In this document: positions 18,914-28,061 of the stretch, one piece after another
Numbering within the stretch: position 1 is the stretch's first letter
Layout of the letters: every line of letters starts with the position of its first letter
NCBI GenBank assembly: GCA_001302245.1
Contig: LGYU01000020.1
Span: 216,464 to 280,463, forward strand
Direction: 5' to 3'
DNA from: Chitinophagaceae bacterium PMP191F
GTDB taxonomy: Bacteria > Bacteroidota > Bacteroidia > Chitinophagales > Chitinophagaceae
Length of the DNA stretch: 64,000 bases
Made by a program: the position numbers and the translations under genes
The notes under the pieces: model-generated
Databases searched by the model: none
What the model was told of the DNA's origin: nothing
Seen by the model: the letters and a program-made list of their open reading frames with translations, nothing else

Positions 18914-21766
18914 ATGAAGCATATTTGGAAGAAGTTTGCAGGTGCGTTTTTAGTATTGGCCGCATTGCATGCAAAAAGTCAAACGAAAGAGGTTAAGTAT
19001 TTATCCGGCACTGACAGCAAGCATACCGTAGCCTGGGAGTTCTTTTGTACCGGTGGGCGCAACAGTGGTTACTGGACAACCATCCCGGTGCCCTCCTGCT
19101 GGGAGTTGCAGGGTTTTGGAACTTATAACTATGGTCGCGATTATAAGACCTATGGTAAAAACTTTCGTTTTGCAGATGAGAAAGGAATGTACAGGTACAA
19201 GTTTGATGTACCGGCTTCGTGGAAAGGAAAAGAAGTGTCGATCGTTTTTGACGGCAGTATGACAGATACGGAAGTAAAGATCAATGGTAAAACTGCCGGT
19301 GCCATACACCAGGGCGCTTTTTACCGTTTCAAATACAATATTTCCGATAAGATACAATATGGTGCATCCAATACACTGGAAGTTACAGTAAGCAAAATGA
19401 GTTCGGATGTATCGGTGAACAATGCGGAGCGCCTGGCAGATTACTGGGTATTCGGCGGCATTTTCAGACCTGTATTCCTGGAAGCTACTCCAAAAGAGCA
19501 TATTGACTATTTTGCCGTAGATGCAAAAGCCGATGGAAGTTTTGCTGCACAGGTTTTTCTGAAAGGTATAAAAGGCGCCAGAACAGTTGTGGCAGATATT
19601 ACCGATGCCAAAGGAAAAGTGTTAGCAACTGTAAATACAAAAGCAGGTAACAATGATACGGTAGTGCTGCTGAAAACCAGGGTGAACAATGTGGCACAAT
19701 GGACATCAGAAACCCCCAACCTGTACCATGTAAATGTGGCATTGAAAAATGGTGCCGTTACCCTGTATAAAACTTCAGAACGCATTGGTTTCCGTACCAT
19801 AGAGATCAGAAGAGGTGATGGCGTTTACCTGAATGGCGTACAGATAAAAATGAAAGGAACAAATCGTCATTGTTTCTGGCCCGAAACCGGAAGAACGCTC
19901 AATGACGATATACAGTTAATGGATGCACAACTGCTGAAAGAAATGAACATGAATGCAGTACGTTGCTCACATTATCCTCCGGATGTTCGTTTTCTTGAAC
20001 TGTGCGATTCACTGGGTATCTATGTGTTAAATGAACTGGCTGGATGGCAGAAGGCCTATAGCACAACGGCCGGTAAACCCTTGGTAAAAGAAATGGTGAT
20101 CCGCGATCTGAATCATCCTTCCATTATTTTCTGGGACAATGGTAATGAAGGCGGCACCAATAAAGAACTGGACGCAGAGTTTACAAAATGGGATTTTTCA
20201 CAACGCCCGGTAATTCATCCGCACCACAGACCCGGCAATGAATTCAACGGAATTGATTGCAACCACTACGAAGATTATTACAGTACACAAAAAATACTGA
20301 ACGACTCACTGATCTACATGCCTACCGAATTTCTGCACGCGCAGGATGATGGTGGTGCCGGTGCAGCTATGAACGAGTTCTGGGATCTGCACTGGAATGC
20401 CAGACGTTCGGCCGGTGGCTTTATATGGGCCATGATAGATGAAGGCGTGGTAAGAACAGATCACAACAACGTTATTGATGCCAATGGATTGAATGCCAAC
20501 GATGGCATTATGGGCCCGCACCGTGAAAAAGAAGGCAGCTTTTATACCTTACGCGAAGTGTTCTCGCCGGTGCATATTACCATGAAGGAATTACCGGCAG
20601 GCTTTACCGGTACCATTCCTGTAGAGAACAGGTATCATTTTACCAATCTTGATCAATGCGATTTTCAATGGGCGCTGGTCAACTATCGGAAACCACAGGA
20701 TGTACTGGCCGGTTATATGTTGCAAAAGAAAGGTGAAGTGGTAGCGGGTTCTATAGCGCCGGGCACAAGCGGCTCGCTGTTGCTCAATCTGCCCACAGAT
20801 TATAAAAAATATGATGCCCTGATACTGGTGGCATTTGATCCTTACAAAAAAGAAATTTACCGGTGGAACTGGAAAGTAAAAAGCAATGAACAGTTACTGG
20901 AAGGTGTTTTAACCATGAACAATGGCGCTGCCGGTGTTACAGAAACAGATTCTTCCTATACACTGAAAGGTGGTGAGGTATCAGTGATCCTGAATAAACA
21001 GACAGGTTTACTGGTGGGAACAAAAAATGTAACTACCGATAATCTTTCGTTTACCAAAGGTCCTGTACTGGTACAGGGTAATGCACGGGTAACCGGTTCA
21101 CGCCAGTACAGTGAAAAAGATGGTCATGTAGTAGAGTTCACCTATGATGGCAATATGAAATACGCACGCTGGAAAATGTTTGGCAGCGGATGGGTAAGCC
21201 TGGAATATGAATATGATTTGAATGGAGTCTATGCTTTTGCCGGCGTAAGTTTTAACTACCCTGAAAACTTTGTATTGGGTGCCAAATGGTTGGGTAAAGG
21301 CCCCTATCGTGTATGGAAAAACCGATTACAGGGAACCACGGTAAACGTATGGCAAAACCTGTACAACAATACACAAACGGGGTATTCGCCCATGATATAT
21401 CCTGAATTTAAAGGTTATTATGGTGATGTTACCTGGATGGAATTTAATACAGTAGAAGGTAAGTTCTATGTAGCCAGCAAGGATTCCGGTTTGTATGTAC
21501 GCCTGTTTGATTTTTATGCATTGACCGGCGTAAGACCGCATCCTGAATTGCCCACAGGAAATATTTCTTTCCTGGATTGTATTCCGCCTATTGGTACCAA
21601 GCTGGCGTTGAACATCAGTTACAATACCAGTGCATTGGGGCCACAGAGTGAACCTACAAAGATCAATGGTCCTGTAAAACGTACTTTGTATTTCTATTTT
21701 GGGTTACCCAAAACAAGTGATAGCAAAGAGCAGTACAGCAGACCGGCAGTAGATAATGTATTTTAA
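18914..21766 (+). CDS. GH2 family beta-galactosidase-like enzyme
   Basis: A 950-residue exported protein (signal peptide ending HAKSQ). It has the GH2 order. The sugar-binding jelly-roll covers about 30-190 (IPVPSCWELQGFGTYNYG, MYRYKFDVPASWKGKEV, DYWVFGGIFRPVFLEA). An Ig-like domain runs to about 300. The TIM barrel contains MKGTNRHCFWPETGRTL, the acid/base motif WDNGNEGG (Glu412) and the probable nucleophile in PTEFLH (Glu472). A beta-rich C-terminal region follows. Activity on galactan side chains of RG-I is likely, but GH2 also includes glucuronidases and arabinosidases, so specificity is open. It is followed by a strong terminator-like hairpin. Confidence 0.88.
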   Translation: MKHIWKKFAGAFLVLAALHAKSQTKEVKYLSGTDSKHTVAWEFFCTGGRNSGYWTTIPVPSCWELQGFGTYNYGRDYKTYGKNFRFADEKGMYRYKFDVPASWKGKEVSIVFDGSMTDTEVKINGKTAGAIHQGAFYRFKYNISDKIQYGASNTLEVTVSKMSSDVSVNNAERLADYWVFGGIFRPVFLEATPKEHIDYFAVDAKADGSFAAQVFLKGIKGARTVVADITDAKGKVLATVNTKAGNNDTVVLLKTRVNNVAQWTSETPNLYHVNVALKNGAVTLYKTSERIGFRTIEIRRGDGVYLNGVQIKMKGTNRHCFWPETGRTLNDDIQLMDAQLLKEMNMNAVRCSHYPPDVRFLELCDSLGIYVLNELAGWQKAYSTTAGKPLVKEMVIRDLNHPSIIFWDNGNEGGTNKELDAEFTKWDFSQRPVIHPHHRPGNEFNGIDCNHYEDYYSTQKILNDSLIYMPTEFLHAQDDGGAGAAMNEFWDLHWNARRSAGGFIWAMIDEGVVRTDHNNVIDANGLNANDGIMGPHREKEGSFYTLREVFSPVHITMKELPAGFTGTIPVENRYHFTNLDQCDFQWALVNYRKPQDVLAGYMLQKKGEVVAGSIAPGTSGSLLLNLPTDYKKYDALILVAFDPYKKEIYRWNWKVKSNEQLLEGVLTMNNGAAGVTETDSSYTLKGGEVSVILNKQTGLLVGTKNVTTDNLSFTKGPVLVQGNARVTGSRQYSEKDGHVVEFTYDGNMKYARWKMFGSGWVSLEYEYDLNGVYAFAGVSFNYPENFVLGAKWLGKGPYRVWKNRLQGTTVNVWQNLYNNTQTGYSPMIYPEFKGYYGDVTWMEFNTVEGKFYVASKDSGLYVRLFDFYALTGVRPHPELPTGNISFLDCIPPIGTKLALNISYNTSALGPQSEPTKINGPVKRTLYFYFGLPKTSDSKEQYSRPAVDNVF

Positions 21767-21780
21767 AATATGAAATAAGG

Positions 21781-21827
21781 AATACGAAGCACGGATGATC
21801 TCCCATTCGTGCTTCGTATTTTTATTT
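21781..21827 (+). terminator. Rho-independent-type terminator after GH2
   Basis: A perfect 13-base stem (AATACGAAGCACG at 21781-21793, its complement at 21808-21820) with a 14-base loop, followed by a T-rich tract. A degenerate antisense copy of the same sequence lies at about 21869-21900, so the unit is also an intergenic repeat. Confidence 0.7.
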
Positions 21828-21960
21828 GGAGTAGACATAAAAAGAAAACAAGCTTTAACAATCAGCACTCCGTATTTCGTACTGCATTTCTTATTTTTTT
21901 ATCACCTTGGTAATTCCGGGTATGTAAAAGGTGAAAATCTGCCAAAAGCTGCTGCCGGAG

Positions 21961-21986
21961 AACCGGTATTTTTGTAGTCACCGGTT
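21961..21986 (+). promoter_or_regulatory. Candidate -7 box within an inverted repeat, upstream of GH43
   Basis: TATTTTTG (21967-21974) matches the Bacteroidota -7 consensus TAnnTTTG exactly and lies 33 bases before the GH43 start. It is flanked by perfect inverted arms AACCGGT (21961-21967) and ACCGGTT (21980-21986), which overlap the start region and could bind a repressor. No -33 TTG is seen at the expected distance. Confidence 0.4.
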
Positions 21987-22007
21987 CCAATAAACTGAAT
22001 AAAGATT

Positions 22008-22934
22008 ATGCGAAAGATTTTACTGGCCTTACTGATCATGATCTCCTGTTTTGCAGGGCATGCACAAAACAGCGATTCCGTATACCTGTTTGCTTATTTT
22101 AAAGGCAATGGGGAAGATGGGTTGCACCTGGCGTATAGTGAAGACGGCTTTGAATGGAAAGCATTGAGAGATGATAAATCATTTCTGAAACCTACAGCCG
22201 GTAAAGACAAACTGATGCGCGACCCATGTATTATACGTGGTGCAGATGGACAGTTTCATATGACCTGGACGGTAAGCTGGAATGAACAAACCATTGGATA
22301 CGCCAGTTCACCCGATCTGCTGAACTGGAGCGAACAGCAGGATCTGCCAGTAATGAAACATGAACCTGGTGCACGCAATTGCTGGGCTCCTGAAATATTT
22401 TATGACAAGGCCAGCAAACAATATATGTTTTACTGGGCTACCACTATTCCTGGCAGATTTAAAGCAGGGGATACAGTAGGTGATGATAAATACAATCACC
22501 GTATGTATTATGTTACCACCAAAGATTTTAAAAAGTATAGTGAAACAAAACTGTTGTACGATTACGGGTTCAATGTAATAGATGCTACAATACAGAAAAA
22601 CGGTAAGGAATATGTAATGTTCCTGAAAGATGAAACTAAAACACCTCCGCAAAAGAACCTGCGTATTGCTACCAGTAAATATTTAACAAAAGGATATACC
22701 AAACCTTCAGAACCTATTACGGGTAAATATTGGGCCGAAGGACCTACAGTATTAAAGATCGGCAACAGGTGGGTAGTATATTTTGACAAATACACACAGC
22801 ATAAATACGGTGCTATAGCATCCACCGATCTGATCAACTGGACAGATGTTTCAGATAAATTGAAAGTGCCTAATGGCCTGCGCCATGGTACGGTACTGAC
22901 CATTACCAAAGCAGAACTGGAAAAACTGAAATAG
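22008..22934 (+). CDS. GH43 alpha-L-arabinofuranosidase-like enzyme
   Basis: A 308-residue exported protein (signal peptide ending AGHAQ), a single five-bladed beta-propeller with no accessory domain. The three GH43 acids can be placed: Asp72 in MRDPCIIRG (base), Asp192 in NVIDATIQ (pKa modulator) and Glu244 in YWAEGPTV (acid). Other blade motifs are GYASSPDLLNWS and CWAPEIFYDKASKQYMFYW. The family contains arabinofuranosidases, arabinanases, xylosidases and exo-galactanases. Pectic context favours arabinose or galactose side-chain removal, and the opening YLFAYFKGNGEDGLHLAYS recalls small single-domain GH43 proteins from pectin loci. The subfamily is not certain. It is bounded by terminator-like hairpins on both sides and may be its own transcript. 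Confidence 0.86.
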   Translation: MRKILLALLIMISCFAGHAQNSDSVYLFAYFKGNGEDGLHLAYSEDGFEWKALRDDKSFLKPTAGKDKLMRDPCIIRGADGQFHMTWTVSWNEQTIGYASSPDLLNWSEQQDLPVMKHEPGARNCWAPEIFYDKASKQYMFYWATTIPGRFKAGDTVGDDKYNHRMYYVTTKDFKKYSETKLLYDYGFNVIDATIQKNGKEYVMFLKDETKTPPQKNLRIATSKYLTKGYTKPSEPITGKYWAEGPTVLKIGNRWVVYFDKYTQHKYGAIASTDLINWTDVSDKLKVPNGLRHGTVLTITKAELEKLK

Positions 22935-22944
22935 AGATTAAAAT

Positions 22945-23004
22945 GGTATTAGCTTTCAAACGACACCTGAAAGCTAATACCTAACAGCTAAAAGCTGTTC
23001 TTTT
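22945..23004 (+). terminator. Double hairpin terminator after GH43
   Basis: The first hairpin has a perfect 14-base stem (22945-22958 with 22968-22981; GGTATTAGCTTTCA and its complement) and a 9-base loop. The second is AACAGCT-AAA-AGCTGTT (22983-22999), followed by CTTTT. Together they should stop transcription before the promoter of the SASA esterase. Confidence 0.75.
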
Positions 23005-23086
23005 GCCAATTTAACTTACTCAATAGCCATCCTCCATATTGTTCATACAACCCCTGGCGTGTAATATCAGTCTGTTTTCTTATTAA

Positions 23087-23130
23087 CAGGATACTTCAGG
23101 ATAGCTGACCTGTTGATAAGCATTATTTTA
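23087..23130 (+). promoter_or_regulatory. Direct-repeat operator plus -7 box for the esterase-GH28-PL11 genes
   Basis: CAGGATA at 23087-23093 and 23097-23103 (10-base period) is followed after 20 bases by TATTTTA (23124-23130). The start codon is at 23156, giving a short leader of about 20-25 bases. The 18-base core CAGGATACTTCAGGATAG is identical to the minus-strand site upstream of the FAS1-SusC operon. Confidence 0.6.
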
Positions 23131-23155
23131 ACAACCTGAAAAGATTGCATTTGCC

Positions 23156-24694
23156 ATGGTACGAGCTTCTATTGTAACATTACTGACAGTAGTTTTCTAT
23201 TCTTTTTACTGCACTACATCCCGGGCGCAGGTGAAATTACCTGCAATTATCAGCGACAATATGGTAGTACAGCAACAATCGGATGTTGCATTATGGGGTT
23301 GGGCGCAACCTGCTGAAAAAGTAACCATACAGGCTTCCTGGCTTTCCAAACCGGTAACCGTAACAGCCGGAACAGACGGTAAATGGCTTACACATGTAAA
23401 AACTGTAAAAGCAGGTGGTCCTTACTCCATCACATTTAAAGCATCGAATGTTATTATCGTTAATAATGTATTACTGGGGGAAGTATGGCTGGCATCGGGT
23501 CAGTCGAATATGGAATTTACCATCGGGAAAGATCCTTCCTCCAGTTGGCGTACCGGTGTGGTAAATTATCCTGATGTAATTGCTGCTGCCGATTTTCCTG
23601 CTATCCGTATGATTGATGTCGGAAATAAAGTGGCAGATGAACCACAACTGGACTTTTCAGGACAGTGGAAAGTATGTTCACCCAAAACAGTAGATACTTT
23701 TTCTGCAGTAGCCTATTATTATGCCCGTGAAATTCACAATGCAACAGGCTTTCCTGTAGGTATTATCAACTCTACCTGGGGTGGCACACCTGCCGAATCC
23801 TGGACACGCAAAGAAGTGCTGGAAAACGATACTGATTTCAAAGTGATCCTGGAACGTTACGAACAGCAATGCAAAGATTATCCTGCAGAAGCAGAAAAAT
23901 ACAAAGCTGCTTATACAAAATGGAAAGCTGATACCAGCAAAAATAAAGGTGGCGCTCCCCGCGAACCCATGGGGCCGAACAGCAATAAATCACCGTACAA
24001 ACTATATAATGCTATGATTGCGCCGTTGGCGCCGTATACCATAAAAGGTTTTATCTGGTATCAGGGTGAATCGAATGCAGACAGAGCATACCAGTACCGC
24101 AGGTTATTCCCGGCATTGATCGATAGCTGGCGCAAAGAATGGAATAATAACAAACTGCCATTTTACTTTATACAGATATCTCCGCATCGCAGCCAGAACG
24201 CAGAGATCAGGGAGGCACAACTGTACACATACAGAACTGTTCCCAATACAGGTATTGTTATTACTGTAGATAATGGTGATTCTCTGGACATTCACCCTCG
24301 TAATAAAGAGCTCGTTGGAAAACGTTTGTCGCTGTGGGCGCTTCATAATGAGTATGGACAAAAGAAACTTACGTATTCAAGCCCTTTATACAGGTCAATG
24401 AAAACAGAAGGCAATAAGATCAGGATACAATTTGATTTTGCAGATGGACTTACTACCAAAGACAATGTACTTCGTGAGTTTGTAATTGCCGGAAGTGATG
24501 AACGATTTGTGCCTGCACAGGCTGCCATTGAAGGCAATACAGTAGTAGTGTGGAGCGATCAGGTACAGCAGCCTGTAGCTGTGCGCTATGATTGGAAAAA
24601 TATGCCAACCGGCGAATTGTACAATAAAGCTGGTTTACCTGCTTCTCCGTTCCGTACAGATAATTGGAAAATATCAACACAGGGAAAGAATTAA
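23156..24694 (+). CDS. Sialate-O-acetylesterase-type (SASA) carbohydrate esterase
   Basis: A 512-residue exported protein (cleavage near TSRAQ). It has an N-terminal beta-sandwich (LPAIISDNMVVQQQSDVALW) followed by an SGNH hydrolase with GEVWLASGQSNMEF (nucleophile Ser117), INSTWGGTPAESW, FIWYQGESNADRA and the Asp-His pair in DSLDIHPRNKELVG. The family removes O-acetyl groups from sugars. In plant-cell-wall loci such proteins act on acetylated xylan or pectin rather than sialic acid, which fits here. It opens a new set of closely spaced genes and overlaps the next start by one base (TAATG). Confidence 0.85.
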   Translation: MVRASIVTLLTVVFYSFYCTTSRAQVKLPAIISDNMVVQQQSDVALWGWAQPAEKVTIQASWLSKPVTVTAGTDGKWLTHVKTVKAGGPYSITFKASNVIIVNNVLLGEVWLASGQSNMEFTIGKDPSSSWRTGVVNYPDVIAAADFPAIRMIDVGNKVADEPQLDFSGQWKVCSPKTVDTFSAVAYYYAREIHNATGFPVGIINSTWGGTPAESWTRKEVLENDTDFKVILERYEQQCKDYPAEAEKYKAAYTKWKADTSKNKGGAPREPMGPNSNKSPYKLYNAMIAPLAPYTIKGFIWYQGESNADRAYQYRRLFPALIDSWRKEWNNNKLPFYFIQISPHRSQNAEIREAQLYTYRTVPNTGIVITVDNGDSLDIHPRNKELVGKRLSLWALHNEYGQKKLTYSSPLYRSMKTEGNKIRIQFDFADGLTTKDNVLREFVIAGSDERFVPAQAAIEGNTVVVWSDQVQQPVAVRYDWKNMPTGELYNKAGLPASPFRTDNWKISTQGKN

Positions 24695-26130
24695 TGATGA
24701 TTAAAAGAATGACTTTACTGTTCACTTTGCTTTGCGCACTGGTGTATGTACAGGCGCAACAAACAGTACCTGATTTCAGTTGGGTAGCAAAGACCGGTGC
24801 AAAGAAATTTCCGTCTTCTTCAAAAGTATTTCAGACCAGTAGTTACGGCGCTGTGGGTGATGGCAAAACACTGAACACAGCTGCCATTCAGAAAGCAATC
24901 GATGCCTGTGCTGCCAAGGGTGGTGGCATCGTTGCTTTTAAACCAGGTTCGTATGTTACCGGAGCCTTGTATCTCAGAAGCAATGTGCAGTTGAAGATAG
25001 ATAAAGGTGTGGAGTTACTGGGCAGCCAGAGCTTTGACGATTATCCTGAGATCAATACTCGTATTGCAGGTATTGAAATGAAATGGCCTTCGGCACTGAT
25101 CAACCTGATCGATGTAAGCAATGCTGCTGTTGCCGGTGAGGGCGTGATCAATGCAAGAGGAAAATTCTGCTGGGATAAGTACTGGAACATGCGCAGGAAT
25201 GATTATGATCCCAAAGGACTGCGTTGGATTGTAGACTATGATGCTAAACGTGTACGTACCGTACTGGTACAGAATGCATCTGACATTACATTAAAAAATA
25301 TAACCATCAAAAATGCAGGTTTCTGGACTGTGCAGTTGTTGTATTCACAGCATGTGACAGTAGATGGCATTGTAGTACGCAACAATGAAGATGGCAAAGG
25401 ACCCAGTACCGATGGTATTGATGTGGACTCCTCTTCATGGGTGCTGATTGAAAATTGTGATATTGATTGCAATGATGATGATTTCTGTTTAAAAGCCGGT
25501 CGTGACTGGGACGGGCTGCGTGTAAATCGCCCTACGGAATATGTGGTGATCAGGAATTGTATTGCCCGCAAGGGTGGTGGTTTACTGACACTGGGCAGTG
25601 AAACATCCGGAAGCATCCGGCATGTACTGGCAACCGACCTGGTAGGCAAAGGAACCGGTAATGGGTTGCATATCAAATCTGCCACTACACGTGGAGGTAC
25701 TGTAGAAGATATTCATTTCCGCAATATCCAGCTGGACAGTGTAAAAACGGCATTTCAGTTTACCATGAACTGGAATCCAACTTACAGCTATTCCGCGCTG
25801 CCTGCAGGATATAATTATGATTCCATTCCGCAACACTGGAAAGTGATGCTGACCAAAGTAGAACCTGCTGAAAAAGGTACCCCGCATTTTAAAGATATAT
25901 ATGTATCTAATATCAGGGCAACGGGCATTAATAAAGTAGTGAATGCTGCGGGTTTACCGGAATCATCTTTACAGGGATTTCATTTCACTGACCTCGATAT
26001 CCAGGCCCATACTGCCGGTGATATCAGTTATGCTGCAGGATGGCTTTTTAATAATGTGATCATCAGGGGTGCCGACGGAAAACCATTGCAGGTAACCAAT
26101 TCAAAAGAAATGCAATTAGAGCATAATTAA
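24694..26130 (+). CDS. GH28 polygalacturonase / rhamnogalacturonan hydrolase
   Basis: The ATG at 24694 overlaps the esterase stop; the next codon is also ATG. The signal peptide ends VYVQAQ. The 478-residue protein is a right-handed beta-helix: FQTSSYGAVGDGKTLNTAAI opens the fold. Active-site motifs are STDGID (Asp240), CNDDD (Asp261/262), GSETSGS (301-307) and HIK (326-328). The canonical GHG motif of endo-polygalacturonases is replaced by GSE and RIK by HIK, a pattern associated with rhamnogalacturonan-active or exo-acting GH28 enzymes. The enzyme is therefore more likely to release galacturonate from RG oligosaccharides than to attack homogalacturonan internally. This specificity call is inference. 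Confidence 0.9.
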   Translation: MMIKRMTLLFTLLCALVYVQAQQTVPDFSWVAKTGAKKFPSSSKVFQTSSYGAVGDGKTLNTAAIQKAIDACAAKGGGIVAFKPGSYVTGALYLRSNVQLKIDKGVELLGSQSFDDYPEINTRIAGIEMKWPSALINLIDVSNAAVAGEGVINARGKFCWDKYWNMRRNDYDPKGLRWIVDYDAKRVRTVLVQNASDITLKNITIKNAGFWTVQLLYSQHVTVDGIVVRNNEDGKGPSTDGIDVDSSSWVLIENCDIDCNDDDFCLKAGRDWDGLRVNRPTEYVVIRNCIARKGGGLLTLGSETSGSIRHVLATDLVGKGTGNGLHIKSATTRGGTVEDIHFRNIQLDSVKTAFQFTMNWNPTYSYSALPAGYNYDSIPQHWKVMLTKVEPAEKGTPHFKDIYVSNIRATGINKVVNAAGLPESSLQGFHFTDLDIQAHTAGDISYAAGWLFNNVIIRGADGKPLQVTNSKEMQLEHN

Positions 26131-26168
26131 TAATAGCAACAACTAATTGCCTTAATCTTGTAATTGAT

Positions 26169-28061
26169 ATGAAACGAACCACTGTTCTGAAAATTTTTGC
26201 ATTGAATGTATTTTCATGCACTGTTCTTCACTTGTCTGCACAACGACAGATGGAATATCTGGATCGTGGCACCATGGCTACGCCTGCAGGAAACGGACGT
26301 GTGTTTGTAAACTGGCGTTTGTTTGCTACAGATCCCCGTGAGATCAGCTTCAATGTATACCGTTCCGCAAACGGTGCAAAAGCTGTGAAGCTCAACAGGC
26401 AACCTATAACAGATGCTACTGCGTGGACGGATGAACAGGCGGATTCATCAAAAACATATACTTACTATATTACCACAATAGAAAAAGATAAAGAATCTGC
26501 CCCTGCCAAAAGCTATACCTTAAAAGCTGGTGCAAAGCCTTATATCTCCATTCCTTTACGCACGCCTGCAGGCTATTCGCCCAACGATGTTAGCGTGGGT
26601 GATGTGGATGGTGATGGCGAATACGAAATCATATTACACCAGGCCGGTGTAGGTAAAGATAACTCGCAGGGTGGTGTTACTGATCCGCCGGTTTTCCAGG
26701 CATACAAATTGGATGGAACTTTTTTATGGCAGATCAATCTGGGAAAAAACATTCGTGAGGGAGCTCATTATACGCAGTTCATGGTATACGATCTGGATGG
26801 TGACGGAAAGGCTGAAATAGTGATGAAAACTGCAGATGGTACTATTGATGCAAAAGGAAAAGTGATCGGCGATTCATCCAAAGATTACCGCAATAAAGAT
26901 GGCCGTATTCTTGAAGGTCCTGAATTTCTGACGTTGTTTAGTGGTGCCACTGGTGAGGCATTGTATACAACAAACTATGTGCCTGCGCGTGGGCGTATTG
27001 ATGGCTGGGGTGGTACAGGTGGTAATGGTCGTAACGATAGCTATGGAAACCGGGTAGACAGGTTCCTGGCTTGTGTAGCCTACCTGGATGGTGTACATCC
27101 CAGCGTAGTGATGTGTCGCGGGTATTATGGCAGAAGCGTGCTGGCAGCATGGGATTGGAAAAATGGTAAACTGGTACAACGCTGGGTGTTTGATACGCAG
27201 AACGGCTATCCTGATTATGCCGGTCAGGGCAATCACAATCTTACAGCAGCAGATGTGGATGGTGATGGCAAAGACGAAATTGTATATGGGCAGATGACAG
27301 TAGATGATGATGGAAAAGGAATGTATACAACAGGTATCGGGCATGCAGATGCATTGCATGTTTCAGATCTTGATCCTGAGCATCCGGGACTGGAAGTTTT
27401 TTCAACACAGGAACGTTTTGGTGCAGAAGGCGCCAATTTTCGCGATGCAAGGACCGGTGCTGTATTATGGAAAAAAGCATCAGTAGCAGCTGGTGAAGAT
27501 GGCGAAGGTCCCGGCCGCGCACTGGCTTTGGATATTGATCCCCGTTATAAAGGATATGAATGCTGGGTTGCCGGCGCTGGTATTACCGGTCTGTTTGATG
27601 CCAAAGGCAATAAAATTGCCGACAAAACACCTGCCTGCAATATGGGTATTTACTGGGATGGTGATGTATTGGGTGAAATACTGAATGGAACATCTGTTGG
27701 AAAATGGGATTATGAAAACAATACCACCAGGAAATTATTTGATGCACGCGATTTTGATTGCGTACAGAACAATGGTACCAAAGCCAATCCCTGTTTGTCA
27801 GCCGATATCTTTGGCGACTGGCGCGAGGAATTGATCTATCGCACAAAAGACAACCAGGAGTTACGTATTTTTTCTACGACCATTCCAACTCCGCATCGTT
27901 TTTATACGCTTATGCAGGATCCGCAATACCGCCTGAGCATTGTGTGGCAGAATGTGGCTTACAATCAGCCACCACATGTAGGTTTTTATATGGGAGAGGG
28001 AATGGCAGAGCCACCTAAACCTAATATTGTGGTGTTGCCCGGTAAATCAAAAAAACAGTAA
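26169..28061 (+). CDS. PL11 rhamnogalacturonan lyase (copy 1)
   Basis: A 630-residue exported protein (signal peptide ending HLSAQ). After a small beta-domain (RQMEYLDRGTMATPAGNGRV, FVNWRLFATDPREISFNVYR) comes an eight-bladed propeller with repeated calcium-loop motifs (GDVDGDGEYE, DLDGDGKAE, DVDGDGKDE) and the family blocks RIDGWGGTGGNGRN, VMCRGYYGRSVLAAWDW, GNHNLTAADVDGDG, ADIFGDWREELIYR and LMQDPQYRLSIVWQN. PL11 enzymes cut the rhamnose-galacturonate backbone of RG-I by calcium-assisted beta-elimination. It shares a TAATG overlap with a second PL11 gene. Endo versus exo mode cannot be decided from sequence alone. Confidence 0.95.
   Translation: MKRTTVLKIFALNVFSCTVLHLSAQRQMEYLDRGTMATPAGNGRVFVNWRLFATDPREISFNVYRSANGAKAVKLNRQPITDATAWTDEQADSSKTYTYYITTIEKDKESAPAKSYTLKAGAKPYISIPLRTPAGYSPNDVSVGDVDGDGEYEIILHQAGVGKDNSQGGVTDPPVFQAYKLDGTFLWQINLGKNIREGAHYTQFMVYDLDGDGKAEIVMKTADGTIDAKGKVIGDSSKDYRNKDGRILEGPEFLTLFSGATGEALYTTNYVPARGRIDGWGGTGGNGRNDSYGNRVDRFLACVAYLDGVHPSVVMCRGYYGRSVLAAWDWKNGKLVQRWVFDTQNGYPDYAGQGNHNLTAADVDGDGKDEIVYGQMTVDDDGKGMYTTGIGHADALHVSDLDPEHPGLEVFSTQERFGAEGANFRDARTGAVLWKKASVAAGEDGEGPGRALALDIDPRYKGYECWVAGAGITGLFDAKGNKIADKTPACNMGIYWDGDVLGEILNGTSVGKWDYENNTTRKLFDARDFDCVQNNGTKANPCLSADIFGDWREELIYRTKDNQELRIFSTTIPTPHRFYTLMQDPQYRLSIVWQNVAYNQPPHVGFYMGEGMAEPPKPNIVVLPGKSKKQ

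Noticed and set aside
21795..21977. A 60-codon open frame between GH2 and GH43
   Set aside because: It begins inside the terminator hairpin and consists of the intergenic repeat; the hydrophobic look comes from T-rich DNA.
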